Below, one piece after another: positions 35,542 to 44,213 of a stretch of 64,000 nucleotides of DNA (its first letter is position 1; every line of letters begins with the position of its first letter). The stretch is from an uncultured Arachnia sp. (GTDB lineage: Bacteria; Actinomycetota; Actinomycetes; Propionibacteriales; Propionibacteriaceae): assembly GCA_947493995.1 (NCBI GenBank), contig CANLTJ010000001.1:248001-312000 (forward strand), read 5' to 3'. The notes below the pieces were generated by a model that worked only from the letters and a program-made list of their open reading frames with translations, made no database searches and was not told the origin of the DNA. The position numbers and the translations under genes were made by a program.

Positions 35542-36300
35542 TCAGGCGGCTGACCCGGCGATGGCTTCGGGCGCTGGACCACCGCCCGGCCGGCGGATGA
35601 CGAAAGCGTCCGAGCCGGTGTCCCTGAGGTCGCCATGCTTCACACGGCTGGCGTAGACATCCGCATATTCCTGGCCGGTGAGCTCCTGGATGGCGGCGAG
35701 CGTCTCATCGGTGACCCAGCGCAGAACCCGCATGTCACGGTCGCGGCCCGCCAACTCCGAGAACTCCAGCGGCTCCCCCACGATGACGACTGGTCGCTTC
35801 ACCCACGGAATACCGAACGGGCCGCGCACCTTGTGCGTCCCCACCACGCCGACGGGAAGGACGGGAACGTCATTGGAGAGGACCATCCGCGCCAGGCCGG
35901 TCTTGCCCTTGTACAACCGGCCATCCGGGGAACGGGTCCCCTCCGGGTAGATCCCCACCAGAGCACCGGAGGCCAGCACCTCGGAGATGCTGTCCAGAGC
36001 AGTCGCGCTCGCCCGGCCACCCCCGCGGTCCATGGGAACCATGCCAACAGCCTTCAGGAACCATGCGACGATGGCGGGACCAGGGCCGCCCTTGCCGGTG
36101 AACAGTTCGGCCTTGGCGGGGTAGGTGATTCTGCGGGGGATCATGGCAGGAATCACGAGAGAGTCCATGATGGCGATGTGGTTACTGACCAGGACAGCGC
36201 CCCCGCTGCGCGGCACGTTGTCCGCATTGATGATCTTCGCCTTGAAACCGTATTTGACCAGCGGCCTGAAGATGACAGCCTTGAACACCGGGTACCACAC
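35542..36300 (-). CDS. 1-acyl-sn-glycerol-3-phosphate acyltransferase (PlsC family)
   Basis: 252-residue membrane-associated acyltransferase of phospholipid synthesis. The HX4D catalytic motif is H41-I-A-I-M-D46 and the substrate motif is E120-G-T-R in YPEGTRSPDGRLYKGKTG. The N-terminal hydrophobic stretch may dip into the membrane. The GTG at 36300 follows GAGAAG. It is divergent from the hydrolase gene. An acyltransferase lies at the same place in mycobacteria. Confidence 0.9.
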   Translation of the reverse strand: MWYPVFKAVIFRPLVKYGFKAKIINADNVPRSGGAVLVSNHIAIMDSLVIPAMIPRRITYPAKAELFTGKGGPGPAIVAWFLKAVGMVPMDRGGGRASATALDSISEVLASGALVGIYPEGTRSPDGRLYKGKTGLARMVLSNDVPVLPVGVVGTHKVRGPFGIPWVKRPVVIVGEPLEFSELAGRDRDMRVLRWVTDETLAAIQELTGQEYADVYASRVKHGDLRDTGSDAFVIRRPGGGPAPEAIAGSAA

Positions 36301-36403
36301 GCTCTTCTCAGACTCCCCTCTGGCGCCAGTTCGCAGGCCTTACTCTATCCAGCGATTCCCCTGACTGCTTGCGGGTAGCTGCCGAACCGGGCAGGGTCAT
36401 GTC

Positions 36404-37150
36404 ATGGACACAGACATCAGTCCCTGGGCGGAGACTCTGCGGACGGGCGACGGCAGCATCGGCGTGCTCCTGAGCCACGGCTTCACCGGTTCGGTCATGT
36501 CGATCGCTCCGTGGGCCCATGCCATTGCACAACGGTGCGACGCCCGTGTCATCGCCCCCCGCCTCGCGGGCCACGGCACGAGTTGGCAAGACCTGGCCAC
36601 CACCCAGTGGACCGACTGGTATGCCGATCTCGAGGAGGCATGGCACGAGCTCGCCGAAACCTGCGAGACCGTCGTCGTCGGGGGCCTGTCCATGGGTGGG
36701 GCCCTGGCTCTGCGCCTGGCGCAGCAGCACCCTGTGGCGGGAGTGATGCTCGTCAACCCTGCCATCGCCAGCAGGAATCGTCTCCTGCCGTTGACGGGAG
36801 TGCTGCGACACGTCGTCGCGTCCCAACCGGGGGTGGTCTCCGACATCCGCAAGGAGGGGGTGGAGGAACTCGGCTATGACCGTCTCAGCGTTGCGGCTGC
36901 CTGGAGCATGACGAAGCTGTGGAAGCAGGTGCGCAAAGACATGTCCCGCCTGAGCGCCCCGGTGATCCTGTTCCGCTCCGACGTTGATCATGTGGTGGAT
37001 GACTCCAGCCACGAGACCCTCTTGCGGGCCCTGCCGTCGACGGAGGTTGTCCCCCTCCACCACAGCTATCACGTGGCCACCCTGGACAACGATGCCGAAC
37101 TGATTTTTGAGCGATCAGCGCAGTTCGTCGAGAAGCTCGGAGCGCACTGA
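36404..37150 (+). CDS. Alpha/beta hydrolase (carboxylesterase/monoacylglycerol lipase type)
   Basis: 248 residues with an esterase catalytic triad: S96 in GLSMGG, Asp in RSDVDHVVD (D195 likely) and H223 in HHSYHVATLD. The oxyanion motif is LSHGFTGS. The fold resembles Est30-type carboxylesterases. Placed next to a PlsC-type acyltransferase, a role in lipid turnover is plausible but unproven. The ATG at 36404 lies 6 nt after CAGGGT (36392-36397), compatible with a leaderless start. The stop directly abuts the convergent NlpC/P60 gene stop. Confidence 0.88.
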   Translation: MDTDISPWAETLRTGDGSIGVLLSHGFTGSVMSIAPWAHAIAQRCDARVIAPRLAGHGTSWQDLATTQWTDWYADLEEAWHELAETCETVVVGGLSMGGALALRLAQQHPVAGVMLVNPAIASRNRLLPLTGVLRHVVASQPGVVSDIRKEGVEELGYDRLSVAAAWSMTKLWKQVRKDMSRLSAPVILFRSDVDHVVDDSSHETLLRALPSTEVVPLHHSYHVATLDNDAELIFERSAQFVEKLGAH

Positions 37151-38284
37151 TCAGCCGACGCGGCGCGCTCCGGAGAAGGGCATGGAGTTCAGGCTCGTGA
37201 TGCGAACGCCGCTGCGGGGGTTGGCCGCATCGACGATCTGGCCGTTACCGATGTAGATGCCGACGTGGCTCACGGGTGAGTAGTAGAAGACGAGGTCCCC
37301 GGGCTGAAGATCTGACTTGGCCACTTTCGTCCCCATCGCGAACTGTGCTCGTGAGGAGCGCGGCAGGGAGATGCCCACCTGTCGGTAGGCATAGCTCGTC
37401 AGGCCGGAGCAGTCGAACGTGCTCGGACCGGAGGTTCCCCAGACGTAGCTGCTGCCCACCTTCGCCGTGGCCGCAGACACGGCACTCTGGCCGCGCGAGC
37501 TGTTACCCGCAGGGGAGGCTGCTGGCTCGTCCGCGGCAGCGATGGATGGAGCGGCAGGGCGATCATCCTCGGCATCCTCAGCGTTGTTGGCGCCCGCAGC
37601 GGTGGCCTCGGCAGCTTCCCTCTCCGCGGCCTCCTCGGCGGCGATGCGCGCAAGCCTGTCTGCTTCGTCCTGCTCGCGCTGACGCTGGATTTCAAGCTGT
37701 CGCAACCTTTCGCGCTCCTCGGCGCTCAATCGCTCATGGACGGCTTCTGCCTCGGCCTCCTTGGCTTCGAACTCCAGAGCCAGTTCCTTCTTGGCCTCAA
37801 GATCCGCCTGCAGGGCCGCCTGGGTCCGGTCAGCTTCAGCTCGCAGGGCGTCCACCTGGGACTGCTCCAGCTGCAACACCTGCAGGGTGGAGTTGCTGCG
37901 GTTCGCCTCGTTCTGAATGGTGGCAAGGCCGGAGAGGAAGCTGGACTCGGAATCGCTGGTCAACAGTTGCGCTGTGATGTCGAAGCCACCCGACTGGAGC
38001 TGCACGACGGCGATCTCACCGAGGTCCTCCGACATGCTGGCAACCAGCGCCTCCTGCTGCTCCAGGTCCGACGTGACCTCCGCCAGCTCAGCCTGGCCCT
38101 GCGCGGCCCGGTCGCTGGCCTCAATGATCTCTTGGTCAATGGCAGATGCCTGCTGCTGAATACGTTCGAGAGCTGCCTTGGCCTCAGCCACCGCGTCGGG
38201 GTCTGCATGCGCCGGGAGGACCGAGCCGGACACGAGGACGGTCGCAACGGCCACGGCCATCGCACGGCGCACACTGATATTCAC
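37151..38284 (-). CDS. Secreted NlpC/P60 peptidoglycan endopeptidase (RipA-like)
   Basis: 377 residues: a signal peptide (cleavage after AHA, about residue 27), a long coiled-coil rich in Gln/Glu/Ala (about 30-220), an Ala/Pro linker and a C-terminal NlpC/P60 domain. The catalytic Cys is C292 in FDCSGLTSYAY and the His is in VSHVGIYIG. Family enzymes cut between D-Glu and the diamino acid in stem peptides, and such enzymes separate daughter cells. The GTG at 38284 with GGGGAAG upstream gives a clean signal peptide; a start 12 codons earlier would spoil it. It matches the mycobacterial NlpC/P60 gene at this syntenic place. Confidence 0.9.
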   Translation of the reverse strand: MNISVRRAMAVAVATVLVSGSVLPAHADPDAVAEAKAALERIQQQASAIDQEIIEASDRAAQGQAELAEVTSDLEQQEALVASMSEDLGEIAVVQLQSGGFDITAQLLTSDSESSFLSGLATIQNEANRSNSTLQVLQLEQSQVDALRAEADRTQAALQADLEAKKELALEFEAKEAEAEAVHERLSAEERERLRQLEIQRQREQDEADRLARIAAEEAAEREAAEATAAGANNAEDAEDDRPAAPSIAAADEPAASPAGNSSRGQSAVSAATAKVGSSYVWGTSGPSTFDCSGLTSYAYRQVGISLPRSSRAQFAMGTKVAKSDLQPGDLVFYYSPVSHVGIYIGNGQIVDAANPRSGVRITSLNSMPFSGARRVG

Positions 38285-38339
38285 AATCCCACTTCCCCAT
38301 GAGCTCCACTGAGCTCCCACGCATTTACCTGAGAAAATA

Positions 38340-38561
38340 CTAAACGGCTTTCAGGTTATCCCCCAAGCGGTGCTCACGCCGAGTGCTCACCAGCCGCAGC
38401 GGCGGGACCAGACCGGCATCCGCGAGCACGGACATCGCCTCCACTTCCGAAGCTTCGAACTCCACGTCCCCGGGAGGACCCAGAAGAACGGAGATCACAC
38501 AATCGGAGCAACCGGGCCCACGAGCCGCACACCCGTCACAATCCACATGCAAAGTAGTCAT
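38340..38561 (-). CDS. Small four-cysteine protein, possible metal-binding
   Basis: 73 residues beginning MTTLHVDCDGCAARG, with cysteines C8, C11, C18 and C21 in a CxxC-x6-CxxC arrangement that could bind zinc. The rest is a short acidic/hydrophobic segment (VEFEASEVEAMSVLADAGLVPPLRLV). AGGATGAG precedes the ATG at 38561, and an ATG 9 nt upstream is an alternative. It lies 55 bp before the NlpC/P60 gene in the same orientation. I recognise only a resemblance to small conserved actinobacterial proteins encoded at this place. The function is unknown. Confidence 0.7.
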   Translation of the reverse strand: MTTLHVDCDGCAARGPGCSDCVISVLLGPPGDVEFEASEVEAMSVLADAGLVPPLRLVSTRREHRLGDNLKAV

Positions 38562-38644
38562 GGTTCTCATCCTGTCCACCCCCTCTGACACTTCCTCCAC
38601 GGGGCGTGTCGGCTTTGTCGGTGGGGCTCCCTATGGTGTGGTTC

Positions 38645-40411
38645 ATGGCAGCTCCCTCCCCTGCGCAGCTCTCCTTCGAGGATCTCGGCACGCACCTGTC
38701 AGAGGTGACATTCTGCGTCGTGGACCTGGAAACCACGGGCGGAGGCAAGGACAGCTGCATCACCGAGATCGGTGCCGTGAAGGTGCGCGGGGGCGAGATT
38801 CTCGGCGAGTTCCAGACCCTGGTCCGCCCGGACACCCCCATCCCGCCGATGATCCAGGTCCTGACCGGGATCACCAACCAGATGGTGGCCGGTGCTCCGG
38901 ACCTCGCCGAGACCCTTCCACGGTTCGCGACGTTCAGCGCGGGATGCGTCATGGTGGCTCACAACGCGCCCTTCGACATCGGTTTCCTGCGCCGCGGTCA
39001 TGAACAACTGCACCTGAGGTGGCCTCGGCCCCACGTGGTAGACACCGTGGCTGTGGCCCGTCAGGTCCTGCTCGCTGATGAGGTACGCAACTGCAAGCTC
39101 TCCACGCTGTCGGCCCACTTCAACGCCGCCACCGTTCCCAACCACCGGGCGCTGAGTGACGCGCGCGCCACCGTGGATGTCCTGCACGGGTTGTTGGAGC
39201 GGGTGGGCAATCTGGGCGTCCACACGTTGGAGGACCTGGCGGAGATGACCGCGCGCGTGTCGCCGGACCGGCGGGCCAAACGGCGCTGGGCAGCGGATGC
39301 ACCGGAGGCGCCCGGCGTGTACTGGTTCGAACACACCGGCACCGATGCGGATGGCCGCGCGCAAACGGAGGTGCTCTACGTGGGCAAGTCCGTGAATCTG
39401 CGACGGCGGGTACGCGCCTACTTCTCGTCGGCGGAGAAACGCTCCCGAATCCATGAGATGGTTCGCGTGGCCACGGGCGTGCAGTTCCTGGAGTGCGCCA
39501 CCTCCCTGGAGGCAGAGGTGCGGGAGCTGCGGATGATCGCCAGCCACTCGCCGCGGTACAACCGTCGATCAAAGAGGCAGAACCGTCTCATCTGGCTCAA
39601 GCTCACCCAAGAGGCCGTTCCGCGCCTGTCGGCGGTCCGCCGGGTCACCGACGACGGGACCACGCACTGGGGCCCCTTCACCTCCATGGAGGCAGCGCGG
39701 GAGGCGATGATGGTTCTGCAGGAAGCTTTCCGGGTGCGTCAGTGCACCACACGGCTGTCTGCCCGGACGGCAAGCTCGGCCTGCGCCCTGGAGGAGATGG
39801 GCCGGTGCCCAGCACCGTGCCTGCTGGGCGACGGGGTCACCGAGCACGAGAGGGCGGTGGAGGAGGTCCGGACGGCCTGGAACTCGGATGCGAGAGGCGT
39901 GTTGCGATCGGCCCAGCCACGTCTGGCAAGACTGATCGCTGCTCAACGTTATGAAGAAGCAGGTGTGCTGACGTCACGTCTGACGGCGTTCCACGCCACA
40001 TCCGTGCGCCACCACCGGGTCCGCTCCATTGCGGCATGCCGCCAGATCGTCGGGGCGGCCCCCGTGGCCGGTGGCTGGGAGATCCACGTCTTCAGGTACG
40101 GGCGGCTGGCCGCAGCCGCGACAGCCCGCACGTCGGCGGTCCAGAGGGTGGCTGCCGAGGCCGTGGCCACAGCGGCAACCGTTGTTCCTCCACCGCATGG
40201 ACATCCTGCGGGGACCTGGGAAGAGGCAGAAAGGGTGGCAACGTGGCTGGAGTTGCCGGGCGTCCGGTTGTTGGACACCGACGGGGAATGGTCCTGGCCT
40301 CTGCACGCGGGGCTCCCCACTGACCGGCTGGCGTTGGAACTCCTGGGTGACGGTGCACTCAGCCCTGCGCTGGACCTGGACTTCGGTCCCATCCCAATCG
40401 AGGTGTCGTAG
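38645..40411 (+). CDS. DEDDh exonuclease fused to GIY-YIG (UvrC/Cho-like) nuclease
   Basis: 588 residues. The N-terminal DNA polymerase III epsilon-like exonuclease has VD27-L-E29-T-T, HNAPFDIGFL and the final HRALSDARATVD block. After a linker comes a GIY-YIG endonuclease module (APGVYWFEHTG, then VLYVGKSVNLRRRVRAYF) with UvrC N-terminal-like sequence to the end. UvrB-binding and HhH domains are not evident. A homologous fusion occurs at the same locus in mycobacteria. A DNA repair role is likely but undefined. The ATG at 38645 lies 7 nt after TATGGT (38632-38637); GTG 38606 is an alternative. Confidence 0.88.
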   Translation: MAAPSPAQLSFEDLGTHLSEVTFCVVDLETTGGGKDSCITEIGAVKVRGGEILGEFQTLVRPDTPIPPMIQVLTGITNQMVAGAPDLAETLPRFATFSAGCVMVAHNAPFDIGFLRRGHEQLHLRWPRPHVVDTVAVARQVLLADEVRNCKLSTLSAHFNAATVPNHRALSDARATVDVLHGLLERVGNLGVHTLEDLAEMTARVSPDRRAKRRWAADAPEAPGVYWFEHTGTDADGRAQTEVLYVGKSVNLRRRVRAYFSSAEKRSRIHEMVRVATGVQFLECATSLEAEVRELRMIASHSPRYNRRSKRQNRLIWLKLTQEAVPRLSAVRRVTDDGTTHWGPFTSMEAAREAMMVLQEAFRVRQCTTRLSARTASSACALEEMGRCPAPCLLGDGVTEHERAVEEVRTAWNSDARGVLRSAQPRLARLIAAQRYEEAGVLTSRLTAFHATSVRHHRVRSIAACRQIVGAAPVAGGWEIHVFRYGRLAAAATARTSAVQRVAAEAVATAATVVPPPHGHPAGTWEEAERVATWLELPGVRLLDTDGEWSWPLHAGLPTDRLALELLGDGALSPALDLDFGPIPIEVS

Positions 40412-40428
40412 AAGGTGCCATGAATGCG

Positions 40429-40463
40429 GAACGGGCCGGGCCCATTGAGGGACCGGCCCGTTC
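40429..40463. terminator. Strong hairpin between convergent genes
   Basis: 11-bp perfect arms GAACGGGCCGG (40429-40439) and CCGGCCCGTTC (40453-40463) with a 13-nt loop lie in the 65-bp gap between the convergent exonuclease fusion and cyclophilin genes. There is no U tract, so it may act as a bidirectional, possibly Rho-assisted or imperfect, terminator. Confidence 0.6.
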
Positions 40464-40476
40464 GAGCAGCGTCAGT

Positions 40477-40986
40477 TCAGGAGAGCGTCACCGAGTTGAT
40501 GACGACAGGCGTCTTGGGGCGGTCCCGGCCATCGGTCGGCGTGGCCTCGATCTCATCGACGACACGCTGGCTCGCCTCGTCGGCCACTTCCCCGAAGATG
40601 GTGTGACGGCGGTTGAGGTGGGGCGTCGGCCCCGCCGTGATGAAGAACTGTGAGCCGTTGGTTCCCGGACCAGCGTTGGCCATGGCCAGCAGGTACGGCC
40701 TGTCGAAGCTGAGCTCGGGGTGGAACTCGTCCTCGAACTGGTAGCCGGGTCCACCGGTTCCGGTGCCCTGCGGATCGCCGCCCTGAATCATGAAACCCTG
40801 GATCACACGGTGGAAGATGACACCGTCGTAGAAGTTTCCGGTGGTCTTCTCGCCGGTCTTCGCGTCCCTGTACTCCTTGGTGCCGCCGGCGAGACCCGTG
40901 AAGTTCTCCACGGTCTTCGGTGCGTGCTCGTCGAACAGGTTGATGACAATGTCACCCAGGGTGGTGTGCAGCGTGGCGGTGCTCAT
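40477..40986 (-). CDS. Peptidyl-prolyl cis-trans isomerase (cyclophilin)
   Basis: 169-residue cytoplasmic cyclophilin, with catalytic and binding residues in [21 protein letters not shown] and a late HTIFGEV block. There is no signal peptide. It accelerates prolyl isomerisation during protein folding. Two ATGs lie 6 nt apart. The inner one at 40986 is placed correctly relative to AAGAGGA and is preferred. The frame open upstream has no ribosome site. Confidence 0.93.
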   Translation of the reverse strand: MSTATLHTTLGDIVINLFDEHAPKTVENFTGLAGGTKEYRDAKTGEKTTGNFYDGVIFHRVIQGFMIQGGDPQGTGTGGPGYQFEDEFHPELSFDRPYLLAMANAGPGTNGSQFFITAGPTPHLNRRHTIFGEVADEASQRVVDEIEATPTDGRDRPKTPVVINSVTLS

Positions 40987-41124
40987 GGACATTCCTCTTT
41001 CATCACAGTTGTCAGATTCAGTGGACAAACCTACCCGACCTGACCCCCAACGCCAGCCCACAGACCCTGGACCCGGTAGCGTGGTGTCTGCTCGATCACG
41101 AGCCACACCCTAGTTGGAGGAAAT

Positions 41125-42045
41125 GTGAAGAAGTCCAAGAAGGAACTGAAGAAGGCCGCCGCGCATTCTGCCGCCGCCGCAGGCGACATTCGTCAGAGCG
41201 CCCAGAGTGCTCTGAACGAGGCAGTGGCCAGGGCCAATGACCTGCTCAACGAGGCACAGAAGGCCGCCGGGCCCGTCGCGCATGGCGCAAAGGTCCGCAC
41301 CGCCGATTTCGCTGCCAAACGTCTGGACGCATGGGAGCCCCACATCAAGGACGCGATGGACAAGGTCTCACCGGCCGTCGACGCAGCCAGGGGCAAGATC
41401 TCAGACGACGTCCTGCCGAAATTGCAGGAACTGCTGAATGAGGCTGCCGAGAACCCGAGAGTCGTCGAGGCCAGCAGCCGCGGCAAGGCTGCGGTGCAGG
41501 CACTCAGGGGAGAACTCGAGCCGCAGAAGAAGAAGGGCGGCAAGGGCAAGAAGTTCGTCAAGTTCATCGCCATCTCGGCCGCGCTTGCGGGAGCCGTCGC
41601 AGCAGTGCGGTACTTCCTCACGCCCAAGGACGACGGCTGGACGGCCCACGAGCCGTCCAAGGCATACGTGAACAACAACGACACGTTCGCCAATGCGTCC
41701 AAGGTGGCCGGGGACAACGCCGAAGCGGCAAGCTCCAAGGTGGAGGACGAACTGGTCACCGACGGCGTCCCCGCACCCTCGGACCCGGCTGGTGGCCCCG
41801 CCGACGCTGCAGCCCCGCAGGATGCAGTCGCAACAGCGGAGCCCGTGGAAAGCACCGAGGAGGGCTACGGTGAGGGCTCCTACGTCGGAGAGAACCCGCC
41901 GGAGGGTTTCACCATCAAGGGCAACGAGCGCTCCAAGAAGTACCACCTCGCCGGCTCGGGCGGCTATGACCGCACCATCGCCGAGGTCTGGTTCAACTCC
42001 GAGGAGGCAGCCGAGAAGGCTGGCTTCACGCGCGCCCAGCGCTGA
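41125..42045 (+). CDS. Ala-rich membrane-associated protein with C-terminal sunset-like domain
   Basis: 306 residues. A Lys/Ala-rich helical N-terminus (about 1-130, amphipathic, apolipoprotein-like) and a Lys cluster (KKKGGKGKK) precede a single hydrophobic segment (FIAISAALAGAVAAVRYF). An acidic Ala/Pro linker follows, and the C-terminal block GFTIKGNERSKKYHLAGSGGYDRT then AEVWFNSEEAAEKAGF matches the actinobacterial sunset domain. The function is unknown. The GTG at 41125 has GGAGG at good distance. It is divergent from the cyclophilin gene. Confidence 0.75.
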   Translation: MKKSKKELKKAAAHSAAAAGDIRQSAQSALNEAVARANDLLNEAQKAAGPVAHGAKVRTADFAAKRLDAWEPHIKDAMDKVSPAVDAARGKISDDVLPKLQELLNEAAENPRVVEASSRGKAAVQALRGELEPQKKKGGKGKKFVKFIAISAALAGAVAAVRYFLTPKDDGWTAHEPSKAYVNNNDTFANASKVAGDNAEAASSKVEDELVTDGVPAPSDPAGGPADAAAPQDAVATAEPVESTEEGYGEGSYVGENPPEGFTIKGNERSKKYHLAGSGGYDRTIAEVWFNSEEAAEKAGFTRAQR

Positions 42046-42060
42046 TCGTTCACGCGGAAA

Positions 42061-42105
42061 CGCCCATCACTCCCGCCGAGGGGCGATGGGCGCTTCTTGT
42101 GTTTT
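42061..42105 (+). terminator. Rho-independent terminator after the sunset-domain gene
   Basis: Stem CGCCCATC (42061-42068) with GATGGGCG (42085-42092) and a 16-nt loop is followed by a T-rich tail (CTTCTTGTGTTTT). It begins 16 bp after the stop codon. Confidence 0.75.
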
Positions 42106-42134
42106 CGTACCTGGACTGAAGCTAACCTCAGGAC

Positions 42135-42785
42135 ATGACCTGGCTCGTAGCGCTGGCATGTGCACTGTCAGCCGCGGTCCACCTGCGATTCGTGGTGCCT
42201 CGCCTGCGGGAGCCCTCCGTCGCCGACGGGGAACCGGCACCGCACTACGCGCAGCTCGCACCGTTCACACACGTGCTGGCCCTGGCTCTCATGGTGTTCG
42301 TGCTGGCACAGGTTCTCCATTTTGTGCCGAGCGACCGCCTCGGCTCCTGGTTCGGTTACCTGGGTGCTGGCGCGGCCCTCGTGTGGGTGGATCTGCGCAC
42401 CACGTGGTTGCCGCGCACGTTGAACACCATCTGCGCAGCACAGATTGCCGCCGGTCTGGTCTGGGTGGCCGTGCAGGACTGGAGGGAGGCTCTGGCCGCG
42501 CTCGTGGGCGGGCTGACAGCCCTTGGACTCTTCCACCTCGTGTGGCGTTTCACCACTGCCCTGGGGTACGGCGACGTGCGTCTGGCCGCCGCGGTGGGCG
42601 CCATGGGGGCACTGCGGGGTGTGGACGGCTGGGTCATGGCGCTGCTCTGCGGGACGCTGATCGGAGCCGTGTGGGCAATCGCCCACGCGCTGCTGCGTCG
42701 CCGTCGGCAAGGCCCCGAGTACTTCGCCTACGGTCCTGCCCTGTGGCTGGGTCCGATAGCGGCGGTGGCCGTCAGCGGTTGGTGA
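42135..42785 (+). CDS. Prepilin peptidase (A24 family)-like membrane protein
   Basis: 216 residues with about six to seven hydrophobic segments. The two aspartates of the A24 family are present: D86 in VWVDLRTTWLP and D147 in GYGDVRL. The N-terminal methyltransferase domain of long PilD proteins is absent, so it is of the short (TadV/FlaK-like) type. No pilin or pilus genes are visible in the window, so its substrate is encoded elsewhere or the gene is an orphan. The ATG at 42135 is used. The stop overlaps the trpD stop region by 14 bp on the opposite strand. Confidence 0.82.
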   Translation: MTWLVALACALSAAVHLRFVVPRLREPSVADGEPAPHYAQLAPFTHVLALALMVFVLAQVLHFVPSDRLGSWFGYLGAGAALVWVDLRTTWLPRTLNTICAAQIAAGLVWVAVQDWREALAALVGGLTALGLFHLVWRFTTALGYGDVRLAAAVGAMGALRGVDGWVMALLCGTLIGAVWAIAHALLRRRRQGPEYFAYGPALWLGPIAAVAVSGW

Positions 42786-43806
42786 TCTCCACCCACCGCT
42801 CCAGTGTGGCAGCCGAGGCGCCCTCATCGAGAGCCGCTTCCACGTCCTGTTTGGCCTCCTGCATCTGCTCCACCAGGGGCACCACAGCACTGACGCCCCG
42901 GAACGACAGCAGGGCTGCTGCCGCATTGAGGACCACGATGTCGCGGATCGGACCGGTTCTACCTGCCACCAGCTCCTTCACCACGTTGGCGTTGTGCGCG
43001 GCGTCGCCACCGGTCAGGTCCGCGGGTGCAGCGGCGTTCAGCCCGAGTTCCAGGGGATCGAGCGTTGTGCGGTGCACGCGGGAGTCCGCGATCAGCCAGA
43101 CGTCGGAGGCCGACGTCGTCGTCAACTCATCGAGCCCGTCAAAACCTCGAAACACCATGCCCCGCACCCCACGTCCCGCGAGGACTCGCGCGACCACCGG
43201 AGCGACGTCGTCATCAGCGACACCCAGTGCCATTGCACGTGGCTGTGCCGGATTGGACAGTGGGCCCAGGAAATTGAAGGTGGTTTGGATGGCGAGTTGC
43301 TTGCGGACCGGTCCGACGAAGCGCATGGCGGGGTGGTAAAGCTGTGCGAACAGGAAAACTATGCCGGTTTCACGCAGCACCTCCGCCTGCCGGGTGGGGT
43401 CGAGCGAGATGTTGACGCCCAGTGATTCCAGGGTGTCGGCCGTACCCGCCATGGAGGAGGCGGCACGGCTGCCATGCTTGATGACACGCGCCCCTGCCGA
43501 AGCTGCCACGAGTGCGGCCATGGTGGAGATGTTGACGGTATTGGCCCTGTCGCCGCCTGTGCCCACAACGTCCACCGCTTCGGGATCCAGCGCGATGGGC
43601 AGGCAGTTCGCGAGCATGGAGTTCGACAGCCCCACGATCTCATCCTCAGTCTCGCCCTTGGCGCGCAGAGCGACGAGCAGCGCCGCAACGTTGACGTCGT
43701 TGGCGCGCCCGGCGAAGATCTCGTTCAGGGCCCACTCGGCAGCTTCGGACTCCAGTCCCTCCCGGCGCACCAGCCCCGTCAGGATGTCCGGCCAGGTGTA
43801 GCTCAC
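42772..43806 (-). CDS. trpD: Anthranilate phosphoribosyltransferase
   Basis: Second step of tryptophan synthesis, transferring phosphoribosyl from PRPP to anthranilate, 344 residues. The PRPP-binding G82-T-G-G-D86 motif is followed by NTVNISTMAALV, KHGSRAASS and FNFLGPLSNPA. The GTG at 43806 overlaps the preceding stop by 4 nt (GTGA), giving tight coupling to the receiver-like gene and CtaG. Other trp genes are not nearby, which is normal for this syntenic location in actinobacteria. Confidence 0.94.
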   Translation of the reverse strand: MSYTWPDILTGLVRREGLESEAAEWALNEIFAGRANDVNVAALLVALRAKGETEDEIVGLSNSMLANCLPIALDPEAVDVVGTGGDRANTVNISTMAALVAASAGARVIKHGSRAASSMAGTADTLESLGVNISLDPTRQAEVLRETGIVFLFAQLYHPAMRFVGPVRKQLAIQTTFNFLGPLSNPAQPRAMALGVADDDVAPVVARVLAGRGVRGMVFRGFDGLDELTTTSASDVWLIADSRVHRTTLDPLELGLNAAAPADLTGGDAAHNANVVKELVAGRTGPIRDIVVLNAAAALLSFRGVSAVVPLVEQMQEAKQDVEAALDEGASAATLERWVEITNR

Positions 43807-44213
43807 GTGGTCGACACCGAGCGGCGCAGCATGGCTGCGACCTGTTCGGGGAACTGCAGGGGATCCACCGGGAACGGGGAAATGGCCTCGGCCTTGGACC
43901 AGGTGGCGAGCCACGCATCAGCGGCCCGGGCGACCAGAAGCATCACCGGCGGACAGTTCGCGTACTCGTCCTTGATCTGGTACCCCAGCCCCATACCGCC
44001 GTGGGGCTGAGCTTCGGCGTCGAGGATGATCAGGTCGTAGTCGGTGCTGGCATCCAGCGTGCGCAGCAAAGCGGGCCCCGTCGCCACCTCGAAGACCTCG
44101 ATCTCAGGAAGATCACCGGCCACCTTGCGTCCGAGGGTCAACCTCACTTCCTCGCGGGTGGTGCGGTCATCGGAGAACAAGAGAATCCTCAGGCGGTCCG
44201 CTTCTTCTGTCAT
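43803..44213 (-). CDS. Stand-alone receiver-like protein
   Basis: 136 residues with a CheY-like receiver pattern: LLFSD15-D16 acidic pair, LIILD65 as possible phospho-acceptor and no output domain. The conserved Lys after strand 5 is not obvious (region LLVARAADAWLATWSKAEAI), so phosphorylation is uncertain. The ATG overlaps the ctaG stop (ATGA) and the stop overlaps the trpD GTG. There is no cognate kinase nearby. The role is unknown; it may be a pseudo-receiver. Confidence 0.75.
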   Translation of the reverse strand: MTEEADRLRILLFSDDRTTREEVRLTLGRKVAGDLPEIEVFEVATGPALLRTLDASTDYDLIILDAEAQPHGGMGLGYQIKDEYANCPPVMLLVARAADAWLATWSKAEAISPFPVDPLQFPEQVAAMLRRSVSTT

